From: DASUFP01 sp036274495
Lineage (GTDB): Bacteria > Bacteroidota > Bacteroidia > AKYH767-A > OLB10
Length of the DNA stretch: 41,727 nt
Reading direction: 5' to 3'
NCBI GenBank assembly: GCA_036274495.1
Contig: DASUFP010000122.1
Location: forward strand, 1 to 41,727
Shown in pieces: positions 24,863 to 33,108 of the stretch; the stretch's first letter is position 1; each line of letters begins with the position of its first letter. Position numbers and translations under genes: made by a program. The notes under the pieces are model-generated. The model was not told the origin of the DNA. It did not search any database and saw only the letters and a program-made list of their open reading frames with translations.

Positions 24863-25999
24863 ATGTTGTTTTCAGAAATTCCCGGAAGAAATAAGATTAA
24901 GGAACGGCTCACCCATTCGGTTTCCGAAGGCAGGGTGCCCCATGCAATGCTCTTTACTGGGCCCGAAGGGAACGGCGGCCTTGCCTTTGCCCTGGCATTT
25001 TCAACCTACCTGCATTGCACCAATAAGGGGAAAACCGACAGTTGCGGTGTTTGCCCCTCCTGTGTGAAACACAAAAAGCTGGTACACCCCGATTTACATT
25101 TCAGCTATCCGGTAGCTACGGTTCGAAAATTAAAAGAGCCAAAAAGTATTGATTTTCTGAATGAATGGAGGAAAGCAGTGTCTGCGAATCCGTTTATCAA
25201 TCTGGAGGACTGGTATGAGTCGATTGATTTGGAGAACAAGCAGGGATTTATGTCGGTGCATGAGAGTACAGAAATCATCCGTCAGCTGAGTCTGAAATCG
25301 TTTGAATCGGAAATAAAGATTCAGATTATGTGGCAGGTTGATAAGATGCGTGCGGATGCTTTCAATAAGTTGCTGAAAATCATTGAGGAGCCGCCGGACA
25401 ATACAGTGTTTATTCTGATTACCGATCACAGGGAACTGTTATTACCCACCATTGTATCGCGGACACAGCTTATTACCATACCGGGCTTGTCGGTTTCGGA
25501 GTTAACCAGGCTGTTGGAGCAACAGAGAGCCGTAGAACCCTCAATGGCTTACCGGGCAGCCCAACTTTCGGGAGGGAATATGAATACTGCATTTGCACTG
25601 GTGGAAGAGGATGCAGAGGAAAAGGATATGGAAACCGCTTTCATTGAATGGATGCGGTTATGTCTCAACCCTTTGAGAGATTTTAAACAGTTGAGCAGCT
25701 GGGTAGATTCCATTTCGAAGGGAGGGAGAGAATACCACAAAAGGTTCTTTATTTTTTTTCTGGATACCATCAGGGAGTGTTTGCTGGTAAATGAGGGCGT
25801 TACCGAACTGGTACGGTTTGATGACCAGGTAATTCCTAATTTTTCCAAGTTTTCAAAGTTCATACACGACGGAAACGCCGGACCCTTACAACAGCTTGTT
25901 AATCAGGCCTATTTTGCAGTCGGCAGAAATGCAAATGCCAAGATTTTATTCTTAGATTTGTCATTCAAAATCAGTAAGCTGATTAATACGGGGCAATAA
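24863..25999 (+). CDS. holB: DNA polymerase III delta-prime-like clamp-loader subunit
   Basis: A AAA+ family subunit of the replication clamp loader, 378 residues from the ATG at 24863. The N-terminal region has a degenerate Walker A (GPEGNGG, residues 33-39, no Lys), as expected for delta-prime, which does not hydrolyse ATP. A four-cysteine zinc module follows (C52, C61, C64, C67), then MWQVDKMRADAFNKLLKIIEEPP and the arginine-finger segment PTIVSRTQ. The upstream in-frame start at 24803 is unlikely because the holB promoter lies between the two starts. It is followed by ricT after 67 nt and gldH, an order I recall as common in Bacteroidota. Confidence 0.93.
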   Translation: MLFSEIPGRNKIKERLTHSVSEGRVPHAMLFTGPEGNGGLAFALAFSTYLHCTNKGKTDSCGVCPSCVKHKKLVHPDLHFSYPVATVRKLKEPKSIDFLNEWRKAVSANPFINLEDWYESIDLENKQGFMSVHESTEIIRQLSLKSFESEIKIQIMWQVDKMRADAFNKLLKIIEEPPDNTVFILITDHRELLLPTIVSRTQLITIPGLSVSELTRLLEQQRAVEPSMAYRAAQLSGGNMNTAFALVEEDAEEKDMETAFIEWMRLCLNPLRDFKQLSSWVDSISKGGREYHKRFFIFFLDTIRECLLVNEGVTELVRFDDQVIPNFSKFSKFIHDGNAGPLQQLVNQAYFAVGRNANAKILFLDLSFKISKLINTGQ

Positions 26000-26066
26000 T
26001 TTGTTTCGAAACCGAATGAGGGCGGTAAAGCTCCGGCCTCGCCCTTCTTTTTAAGATATATAATAC

Positions 26067-27530
26067 ATGGGTTGCAGTTCATGCAGTACAACATCAGGAA
26101 CATCATCACCGGGATGTAAAAACAACGGCGTTTGCGGGACTTCGGGCTGCAACAAGCTGAATGTTTATAACTGGTTGGTCGATATGGAGCTGCCTGATGG
26201 TGCAGTGCCGTTCAATATTGTTGAGGTGCGTTTCAAAGGCAGCCGGAAAGATTTTTTCAAAAACAGCGAAAACATTCCTTTGAAGGAGGGAGATGTGGTT
26301 GCTGTTGAAGGGAATCCCGGTCATGACATTGGTACTGTTTCAATGGCTGGTGAGCTGGTGCGATTGCAGTTAAAGAAGCGAAATTTTGAAGAGCAGTCGG
26401 TTGAAATAAAAGCACTCTACCGCTTGGCCCGCCCTGCCGATTTAGAAAAGTGGGAAGCGGTTAAAGCACTTGAAGTTTCTACTATGTATAAAGCCCGCAC
26501 TATTGCAGGTTCGTTACGATTGAAGATGAAACTGAGCGATGTTGAATATCAGGGCGACGGTAAAAAGGCTACCTTTTATTATACTGCCGAAGAGCGCGTC
26601 GACTTCAGGGAATTGATTAAAAAACTTGCTGAAGAATTTAAAGTGCGGGTGGAGATGCGTCAGATAGGAATGCGTCAGGAGGCGAGCAGGCTGGGTGGAA
26701 TAGGTAGCTGCGGAAGGGAACTCTGTTGCTCAACATGGCTTACCGATTTTAAAGCTGTGTCGACCGGCGCCGCGCGCTATCAGAATTTATCACTTAATCC
26801 GCTGAAGCTTGCAGGACAATGCGGTAAATTAAAATGCTGTTTGAACTATGAACTCGACAGCTACATGGATGCACTGCGCGATATACCGGATGCGGGCGTA
26901 CGTCTTGAAACAGAGAAAGGGTATGCCCTGCACCGCAAAACAGATATTTTTAAGCGGATGATGTGGTTTGCCTTTTTCGATCAAACCTATGCTGCCGGTC
27001 CGGGTGGTGAAACGATAGGGGCCGACAACTGGGTGGCGTTGAAAGTTGACCGGGTAAAAGAGATACTGGAGCTGAACAAACAAAAACTTAAACCGGCTGA
27101 GTTAATAGAAGAGGAGGAGGATATTCCGGAAATAAAACCACTCGATTACGCTGATGTGGTTGGTCAGGATAGTTTGACCCGGATGATGGACAAGCGTAAG
27201 AAGAAGAAAAAGAAAAACAAAAATCGTTCGGGAGGAGCCCGTCCTGAAAGTTCAGTGGCATCAGCACCTTCTCAGCAGCCGAAGGCGCCACAGCAAAACC
27301 GTAATCAGTCACAACGTTCCGGTCAGCAGCCATCAAATCGTCCGCAACAGAATCGTCCGCAGCAAAACCGTCCGCAACAGCAAAATAAACCACAGCAGGA
27401 AAGCAAACCGGAACAGCAGAAACCGGTAACTCCTCCCACTCCACCTTCAACCGGCAGTGGCACACCTCCCCGTCAGGGTGGATTTCGTCAGCGTCAGAAG
27501 CCGGGTGATCAGGGAAACACACAATCGTAA
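26067..27530 (+). CDS. ricT: PSP1-domain protein, RicT/YaaT-like, with low-complexity tail
   Basis: A 487-residue cytosolic protein of the PSP1/RicT family. In Bacillus the relative RicT acts with RicA and RicF on mRNA maturation and development and carries an iron-sulfur cluster. The N-terminus has five cysteines (C3, C6, C17, C23, C28). The PSP1 core (about 40-290) includes FRELIKKLAEEFKVRVEMRQIG, GSCGRELCCSTWL and GQCGKLKCCLNYELD, the typical Cys-rich signature. After about residue 375 the protein becomes a run of lysines (KRKKKKKKNKN) and then a Gln/Asn/Pro/Arg-rich repeat, PQQNRPQQNRPQQ, ending in a Pro/Thr/Gly segment. That tail is much longer than in the Bacillus form. gldH starts 2 nt after the stop. 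Confidence 0.9.
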   Translation: MGCSSCSTTSGTSSPGCKNNGVCGTSGCNKLNVYNWLVDMELPDGAVPFNIVEVRFKGSRKDFFKNSENIPLKEGDVVAVEGNPGHDIGTVSMAGELVRLQLKKRNFEEQSVEIKALYRLARPADLEKWEAVKALEVSTMYKARTIAGSLRLKMKLSDVEYQGDGKKATFYYTAEERVDFRELIKKLAEEFKVRVEMRQIGMRQEASRLGGIGSCGRELCCSTWLTDFKAVSTGAARYQNLSLNPLKLAGQCGKLKCCLNYELDSYMDALRDIPDAGVRLETEKGYALHRKTDIFKRMMWFAFFDQTYAAGPGGETIGADNWVALKVDRVKEILELNKQKLKPAELIEEEEDIPEIKPLDYADVVGQDSLTRMMDKRKKKKKKNKNRSGGARPESSVASAPSQQPKAPQQNRNQSQRSGQQPSNRPQQNRPQQNRPQQQNKPQQESKPEQQKPVTPPTPPSTGSGTPPRQGGFRQRQKPGDQGNTQS

Positions 27531-27532
27531 AT

Positions 27533-28009
27533 ATGTTACGTGCTCCGTTCTATTTGATGGTAGTTGTATGCGTTATGCTGATGGCCGCATGCGATTCAAA
27601 CAGGTTGTTTGAAGATAACAAAGAGATTCCCGATCATGAGTGGTATCAGGACAAGCCCGTTGTGTTAAATGCCGTCATTGAAGATACATCAATCGGTTAC
27701 AACGTTTATATCAATATCCGCAACGCCGGCTACTACCGCTTCAGTAACATTTATCTTTTTCTGAATACACGAATGCCCGACGGCGTGATGCAACGCGATA
27801 CCGTTGAATGCACATTGGCTTCGCCCGAAGGAAAATGGCTGGGTGACGGACTTGGTGATATATGGGACAACCGGATTCTTTTCAGGAAGGATGTTTTTTT
27901 CAGACAAAAGGGCGAGTACCGTTTTGAACTCATCCAGGCCATGCGCATCGATCCGCTTCCCGGCATTATGGATGCGGGAATGCGCATCGAAAAAGCGGGA
28001 ACTAAATAG
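27533..28009 (+). CDS. gldH: Gliding motility lipoprotein GldH
   Basis: A lipoprotein needed for gliding in Flavobacterium, where gldH mutants lose motility. It has 158 residues, the usual size. The signal sequence ends in a lipobox with Cys20 (MLMAACDSN). The mature part shows the GldH pattern, with WYQDKPVVLNAVIEDTSIGY, NVYINIRNAGYYRFSNIYLF, EGKWLGDGLGDIWDNRILF and QAMRIDPLPGIMDAG. It is the third gene after holB and ricT and ends exactly beside the stop of a convergent membrane-protein gene, with no spacer. Its presence points to a gliding/T9SS-competent lineage, though gliding itself is not shown here. Confidence 0.95.
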   Translation: MLRAPFYLMVVVCVMLMAACDSNRLFEDNKEIPDHEWYQDKPVVLNAVIEDTSIGYNVYINIRNAGYYRFSNIYLFLNTRMPDGVMQRDTVECTLASPEGKWLGDGLGDIWDNRILFRKDVFFRQKGEYRFELIQAMRIDPLPGIMDAGMRIEKAGTK

Positions 28010-28639
28010 TTATTGCGATTTTCTGAGTGCAAATACGCAATACCTGGTGTAGTAAATAAACCAGGTCATTATTCCAAAAAGTTTGACGGCATCTTCCAAA
28101 AATGAATCTTCCGGTATTGGCATCGGCAATTCATCCACAAATTGTGAAGTCCCAATCATGGCATATGCTAATCCAAGCACCAGAAATTCAGAACGGAGCA
28201 GTTCTTCCCTGAAATAAAAGATATAATAAATAAATAGGTTCACATAAATGATATATACGATTCCTTCCTGTATGTGCAGGTAGTTAGGAAATACATCCTC
28301 GTGTAACAAAAACAGGTCGTCGGTCATCATCAGTAATGTGAGAAGCCCTGATGCAAGCAAAAACCTTTTTACTTCTGCAAGGCTTTCACTTCGCGGAAGC
28401 ATATAGCGGGTAAAAAAGCACAATGTTGCCGAACCTGCCCAGAAAAGGATACCTACATAGGAGAAGAACCCGAGGTAAAAAGGGGCATTCATAATAGTTG
28501 ATGGATCCTGGGTAAAATGATCCAGTTCGATCCCGTTCTCAATTCCCACAAAAATGACGATAGTCAAAACGGCTGTGGTGAATGCGTAGAGCATTACCAT
28601 AACCGGTGCAACGTTTCTGAATTGTGATTTCAGGTCCAT
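28010..28639 (-). CDS. Integral membrane protein of unknown function with a DDLFLLHED motif
   Basis: A 209-residue inner-membrane protein with about six predicted helices (near 11-33, 50-75, 88-106, 122-142, 147-165 and 186-204). The most striking feature is the acidic/histidine motif DDLFLLHED (about residues 106-114) at the end of the third helix, plus further acidic residues in FVDELPMPIPEDSFLEDA before the last helix. Such residues could hold a metal or form an active site, but I do not recognise the family. It is convergent with gldH (stops adjoining), and a strong terminator separates it from ppiD upstream, so it is a single-gene unit. Confidence 0.8.
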   Translation of the reverse strand: MDLKSQFRNVAPVMVMLYAFTTAVLTIVIFVGIENGIELDHFTQDPSTIMNAPFYLGFFSYVGILFWAGSATLCFFTRYMLPRSESLAEVKRFLLASGLLTLLMMTDDLFLLHEDVFPNYLHIQEGIVYIIYVNLFIYYIFYFREELLRSEFLVLGLAYAMIGTSQFVDELPMPIPEDSFLEDAVKLFGIMTWFIYYTRYCVFALRKSQ

Positions 28640-28687
28640 AGTGTCAATACAGGAGAATCACGCAAATTAATGAAAAAAGAGAATTAA

Positions 28688-28718
28688 AAAAGCCGTTCGC
28701 TGCTGGCGGACGGCTTTT
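28688..28718 (-). terminator. Rho-independent terminator after ppiD
   Basis: A 13-bp stem AAAAGCCGTTCGC / GCGGACGGCTTTT (one G-T pair) with loop TGCTG. Read on the minus strand it is followed by T6, which fits termination of the ppiD transcript 23 nt after its stop. Confidence 0.8.
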
Positions 28719-28740
28719 GGTATGTTTTCGGTTCAACAAA

Positions 28741-30873
28741 TCAGAAGAATCTGGACCTGTTGTCTTTGATATCTGCTTTTTCTTTAAGCGCATTAAAGAG
28801 TTCATATTCGGCCCGCTGCTGGTTCTGTGACTCGAGCATTTTTACGGTCTCAGAATAGTCGGTAACTTCAGGAGGTGTTGTAACGGCGTCAACAACAGCA
28901 ATATACACTCCGGCCTGGCCTACAATGGGTTTGGTCATTTCACCTTGTTTCATAGTTGAAAGCACCCCAACAACGATAGGTTCCACACCAACATTTTGTA
29001 TATATCCGGATGAGAGACTTACTCCAGGAGCATTTTTTACAGTTGTACCTAAAGCAGCAGCAATTTGATCGAGGTCCTTGGTTTTGGCAAGTTCCGCTTC
29101 AAATTTAGCAGTGAATTCGGCAGCCTTCTTTTCGTTGGCCACTTTACTTGTAACAAGATCTTTTACATTCTCGAGTGGTGCGATTCCTTTTTCTTTTGCT
29201 TCTTTCAACAGCGCAACAACAAATTTGTCACCCATTTCATACGATTTGGAAACATCGCCCACTTTTGCCTGGTAGGCCCACTGGATAAGAGCGCGTGGCG
29301 ACTCAAGTCCGGGGATTGATTTGTCGGAAGGTTTTAAATCATTTGATTCGCGTTTATTGAGTCCCTGCTCTTCGCAAGCTTTTATGAAAAGCTCCTGTGT
29401 GTTGTTTGTTCCTGCAAACTGATTGGCTTTTGTATAGGCCTCCTGATATGTTTTACTGCTTGGCCGGATGTTACGTTGGATGGTTGCAACTTTAGCCTGA
29501 CGAACCGAAGACGTCTGATCGGTTACTTTAATGATATGGAATCCAAAGGGAGATTCAACCAGCGACACACCACCTTTTGGTGTATTAAATGCTCCGTCTT
29601 TAAATTGAGGATCCATGGGGCTGTCGTTGGTAATCCAGTCGAGGTCTCCGTCTTTTCCGGCAGCTACTTTATCGTCGCTCTGGTTTTTTGCGATTTCAAC
29701 AAATGCCTTGCTGTCTTTTTTCGCGATAGCAAATAAACTATCGGCAAGTGATTTAGCTTCTTCTTTTGTGCGTTTGATTTCAGGTGCCGCACGTTCCGAT
29801 CCTGCATAGGCGATAAGTGCATGACTCACTTTTATGGAATCGGGGCGCAGGCGGATATCTTCCAGTTTGGAGATTCTGAATCCGTTGTTTTCACGGTAAG
29901 GTCCTACAACTGTTCCAATGGAAGCGCCATTAAAATAAATGGTGTCTATTGCAGGTGAAAGAGTTCCCTGTTTGCTGTATTTAGTTTCAATTTTTTCATC
30001 CGAATTTACGGCGACAAAGAGGCTGTCGTCGGTAGATTGCTGAAAGGGTTCAACCAGTTCTGAAGTTTGTTTGAGTACTGCAGAAACGTCTTCTACCGAA
30101 GGGGTGACATCAAACACAACATAATCAATTTTACGTCCTTCTTCCTGTTTGAATTCTTCTTTATGAGCGTTGTAATAGGTACTTATTTCAGCATCGGTAA
30201 CCTTGTATGAGGAATCAGGAACGGACCTGAACGTCAAATCAACTACACGGGTATCAAACGTATGTCCCTGATTTTCTTTTTGCCGTTTTGCTTCGATGGT
30301 TGTTGTGATAAGTCCTTTACGAACCAGCTCATTGTATTTTTGTTTAACACGCTCATCCATTATATACTTTTCAAAAGCAATCCACTGTGCGCGTGTTTTT
30401 CCGGTAGCGTCGTTATCCATGTTCTTCAAAAACTGAATCACATTTGCCGGATTAAACTCACCGGTTTTCGGATCTTTAAATGCTTCTTTAATTTGCGGAT
30501 GCGGATCCTTACCCTGCACCAGGTCGAACAATTCTTCAGGGCTTACTTTGATACCGGCTTTTGTAACCTGTGTGCCGAGTACTTCCTCATTTACAAGATT
30601 GGTCCATGCCTGTTCGCGTAATGATTCAAGAGTAGCCTGATCAACATTTTGTTTACCGGTGTTGATTTTATAATTGTCTTCCAGTTGAGCTACGCGGGCT
30701 TCAAAATCCTGGGCGCTGAATTTTTTTCCTGCGATTTCCGCAATGCTGGAATCCTGACCGAGGAATTTCCGGTTTGAGGTAAGCAAATCCCCCAAAATAA
30801 ATGCGACGAGACTAAACCCGACCAGACCAATAAGTAATCCGGCCCTTTGACGGATTTTTCCAATTACTGCCAT
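28741..30873 (-). CDS. ppiD: PpiD-like periplasmic foldase (SurA N-terminal and parvulin domains)
   Basis: A 710-residue membrane-anchored chaperone/peptidyl-prolyl isomerase. A single N-terminal helix (about residues 12-30, LLIGLVGFSLVAFILGDLL) anchors a large periplasmic part. The SurA_N-like region (about 35-260) is followed by a parvulin domain (about 345-455, with VSHALIAYAG...GKDGDLDWITNDSPMDPQFKDGAF...VESPFGFHIIKVTD) and a second, degenerate PPIase-like segment further on. At 710 residues it is longer than E. coli PpiD. It follows the coaX-OMP-lptC cluster at 138 nt, a familiar order, and has its own terminator. It probably helps outer-membrane and T9SS cargo folding, an inference from the family. 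Confidence 0.93.
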   Translation of the reverse strand: MAVIGKIRQRAGLLIGLVGFSLVAFILGDLLTSNRKFLGQDSSIAEIAGKKFSAQDFEARVAQLEDNYKINTGKQNVDQATLESLREQAWTNLVNEEVLGTQVTKAGIKVSPEELFDLVQGKDPHPQIKEAFKDPKTGEFNPANVIQFLKNMDNDATGKTRAQWIAFEKYIMDERVKQKYNELVRKGLITTTIEAKRQKENQGHTFDTRVVDLTFRSVPDSSYKVTDAEISTYYNAHKEEFKQEEGRKIDYVVFDVTPSVEDVSAVLKQTSELVEPFQQSTDDSLFVAVNSDEKIETKYSKQGTLSPAIDTIYFNGASIGTVVGPYRENNGFRISKLEDIRLRPDSIKVSHALIAYAGSERAAPEIKRTKEEAKSLADSLFAIAKKDSKAFVEIAKNQSDDKVAAGKDGDLDWITNDSPMDPQFKDGAFNTPKGGVSLVESPFGFHIIKVTDQTSSVRQAKVATIQRNIRPSSKTYQEAYTKANQFAGTNNTQELFIKACEEQGLNKRESNDLKPSDKSIPGLESPRALIQWAYQAKVGDVSKSYEMGDKFVVALLKEAKEKGIAPLENVKDLVTSKVANEKKAAEFTAKFEAELAKTKDLDQIAAALGTTVKNAPGVSLSSGYIQNVGVEPIVVGVLSTMKQGEMTKPIVGQAGVYIAVVDAVTTPPEVTDYSETVKMLESQNQQRAEYELFNALKEKADIKDNRSRFF

Positions 30874-31011
30874 TTCTTGTAATTATTAATTAAATAATTG
30901 ATTTTCAAATTGTTGTTATCCTGAAGCAGAATGCTCAAAACAGGCTGCGAATATACGACGTGAATTCCAATATAAAAAGATGAAAAACAGGAGGAAAAGG
31001 AGTTGCGTGTA

Positions 31012-31218
31012 TCAGTTTTGTTCGCGCACATTTTTAGCGCGTTCAAACGAGATCCGCTGCTTGCGCCGAATGGTATAAAAAATTCCTGCAATAACCGTAA
31101 AAATGAGGGGCCAAATGGCTGCCACCAGTCCGTCGGTTGCCAGGTTATAAATGCAAAGTCCTATTCCTACAAGCCCGAAAACAAGCCAGGATATTTCAAG
31201 GATTCGGAGTGTATTCAT
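31012..31218 (-). CDS. Small conserved two-helix membrane protein
   Basis: A 68-residue protein from the ATG at 31218, with two hydrophobic helices (about 7-26 and 32-50) and a basic Arg/Lys-rich tail (YTIRRKQRISFERAKNVR) that should face the cytosol. It overlaps the end of lptC by 23 nt, which indicates coupled translation. A competing frame at 30864-31091 was rejected. I recall similar small proteins beside lptC in this phylum but no named function. Confidence 0.78.
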   Translation of the reverse strand: MNTLRILEISWLVFGLVGIGLCIYNLATDGLVAAIWPLIFTVIAGIFYTIRRKQRISFERAKNVREQN

Positions 31219-31771
31219 CCTTGTTGATGTTTATGGTTCCTTTTATTTTGAAAATTCTGTAATTGGTAAAGTCCTGATTTGCCTCGAATCCATTGCCGAA
31301 TATAACCTTATCGGGAGTGGTGATGCGGACAAATGCGTCAGAGTAAATTTTGGCAGACCGTTCGTTCCAGATAAGGTGTTCGGTATTGAGTTTTTCACCT
31401 TTTTGATTGATAACAACCACATTGCTCTTTGCCTCCATCATCGATTCAGAGTCGTATCTGATTGCATATCCTGCCGTAAGCACCGAAATGGTTTCCATCT
31501 GATCGTTATAAAACTCAACATGAACTCCTTTAGGCAGTTCGGTGTACGGCTTGTCGTCGTAAAACCGTTCCAGTACCGGCGCGTTCAATTTCAGCTTGAC
31601 TTTTGCCGAGTCACTGTACAGGATTTCAAGATTTTCGGAAGTCTCAACCGGTAACGAATGATGCTCCGAAACAAGCTTTACTTTTTCAAGGTCGTTTTCA
31701 CATCCGGTTAACAGACCCAGAAACAAAGCTAACAGAAAAAAGCCGGAGGAGATATTTTTTTTTGTCAACAA
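31196..31771 (-). CDS. lptC: LPS export ABC transporter periplasmic protein LptC
   Basis: Part of the LptA-G bridge that carries lipopolysaccharide from the inner to the outer membrane. It has 191 residues. The signal or anchor ends in a lipobox-like LTGC (Cys24), and the mature beta-jellyroll has the family pattern (VELxxx... here PVETSENLEILYSDSAKVKLKL, then LPKGVHVEFYNDQ, and TEHLIWNERSAKIYSD). The frame has an in-frame TAA right before the first codon and no ATG near the start. Translation must begin at TTG 31771 or TTG 31768. It lies 77 nt after the outer-membrane protein gene and overlaps the small membrane-protein gene by 23 nt. Confidence 0.9.
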   Translation of the reverse strand: MLTKKNISSGFFLLALFLGLLTGCENDLEKVKLVSEHHSLPVETSENLEILYSDSAKVKLKLNAPVLERFYDDKPYTELPKGVHVEFYNDQMETISVLTAGYAIRYDSESMMEAKSNVVVINQKGEKLNTEHLIWNERSAKIYSDAFVRITTPDKVIFGNGFEANQDFTNYRIFKIKGTININKDEYTPNP

Positions 31772-31848
31772 TTATAATATTTTGATTGTCAGCTACTAAA
31801 GGCTGTTATCAAGGAATTATTTACCGCCTTTTAACGTGATTAAAAGGG

Positions 31849-33108
31849 TTAATCGTATTGGTATTTGATGAACCAGATATCGGCAAGTGTCAGACCCAGG
31901 TGAATCCTGAAATAATTTTCGCTCAAAAGGTTATTTTCTTTGGTCCCCCGGTGAATATATTCGATGGCCAGGTTAATGGTAGAGGTCGGTCGCTTCGGCA
32001 AAAGTTTTACAAGTCCCATTCCCAGTGAAACCCCATATTCATTAATAGGTGTATTGCGTAATTCGAGATAGTTTTTCCGGTAATGGCCTCCGGCTCTTAC
32101 TATCATTTTATTGAACCGGTATTCTCCGCCGCCTTGAATCGCATAGCTGTTTACCAGCGAATCGGCTGATCCAAAATTTTCAAAATGCTCCCATTGCTGC
32201 ATACTGAGGTCCAATGATGCTGACCAGTTTGTGGCGGAGGAAAGTGTTGCACCCAATCTGTAATAGGCGGGTAAAACTATGTTTCCTCTTGCTTTCCCAT
32301 CCTTAATTATTGAATCCTTTATGACTTCGTATCCGCCAATCTTAGTGTAATTGTAATAGGTGAGGTAATTGGTTGCATTGGTTTTGGAATCGGGTGCACC
32401 TGCTAATCCAATTGACAAGCGTTTGTTTTTAGGGAGATCAAACTGATACATTAACCCATAATTCAAATAAAAATCATTGACAGTCACTGAGTTAATATAT
32501 TTTGAATTGTAATAGTTGGAACCATAGGGAAATTCAACCGCCTTCAGGTTTTCGATGGTGCCAAACAAATAGGAAATGTTTACTCCTGCGGTCAGTCCTT
32601 TTGCTATTTTGAAACTGTTGCCCATAAAAACTTTGCTCAGTCCCCCGGTACCCGTGTAGACATTTTTCACCACACCGATATTTTGAATGTTTTCGTACAA
32701 ATTCAGGTCGTATCCCACCGAAGAAACAGGAGCCAGTCCCAGTGCGGCGCTCCAATGGGTTTTAATGACCGGAAAAGCGAGACAGAAGTGGGAGAAGTTT
32801 GCGGAGCTGGCTGATGTAGATTGTGAGGATGTTGCAAATGAGGAGATTTCGGCACGTAGTCCGAATTCAAATACGGTAGTTGTATCATATACGTATGATG
32901 CCGGATTCAGGTAGTTGATAAAGAAAGCGGATCCTATTGCCGAACCGGCTCCGCCCATAGCTGTTTGATAGGTAAATCCCTCGGTACTTAAATCACCAAT
33001 TCCATAACGGGAGTAGGGCGAAAGACTTCCTGTCTGGGCATGCAGAGCTGATAGGCAACCAAGAAAAAATAATATGGAACAAAAAGAAAAGCGTTTCAAA
33101 TCAGTCAT
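31849..33108 (-). CDS. Outer-membrane beta-barrel protein
   Basis: A 419-residue outer-membrane protein with a signal peptide ending LHAQ at residue 25. The opening SPYSRYGIGDL...AMGGAGSAIGS and the long alternating aromatic strands fit the PorV/FadL-like (OMPP1) barrel class that Bacteroidota carry between coaX and lptC. Gly/Tyr-rich strands such as INEYGVSLGMGLV and the terminal RIHLGLTLADIWFIKYQYD support a barrel. Its start overlaps the coaX end by 8 nt. It is distinct from PorV proper. A transport or assembly role is inferred only. Confidence 0.85.
   Translation of the reverse strand: MTDLKRFSFCSILFFLGCLSALHAQTGSLSPYSRYGIGDLSTEGFTYQTAMGGAGSAIGSAFFINYLNPASYVYDTTTVFEFGLRAEISSFATSSQSTSASSANFSHFCLAFPVIKTHWSAALGLAPVSSVGYDLNLYENIQNIGVVKNVYTGTGGLSKVFMGNSFKIAKGLTAGVNISYLFGTIENLKAVEFPYGSNYYNSKYINSVTVNDFYLNYGLMYQFDLPKNKRLSIGLAGAPDSKTNATNYLTYYNYTKIGGYEVIKDSIIKDGKARGNIVLPAYYRLGATLSSATNWSASLDLSMQQWEHFENFGSADSLVNSYAIQGGGEYRFNKMIVRAGGHYRKNYLELRNTPINEYGVSLGMGLVKLLPKRPTSTINLAIEYIHRGTKENNLLSENYFRIHLGLTLADIWFIKYQYD

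Noticed and set aside
27320..27420. Short direct repeats (CAACAGAATCGTCCG-like) as a mobile or regulatory repeat
   Set aside because: They encode the PQQNR repeat in frame in the RicT tail and are explained by low-complexity coding sequence.
30864..31091. 75-codon minus-strand frame starting MQEFFIPFG
   Set aside because: It overlaps the better supported 68-residue two-helix gene (31012-31218) and the ppiD start, has no domain and lacks a promoter-like sequence.
31751..31771. Frameshift in the nine-A run at the start of lptC
   Set aside because: No upstream ATG exists in either other frame before the preceding gene, so a frameshift would not restore a better start. A TTG start is the simpler reading.
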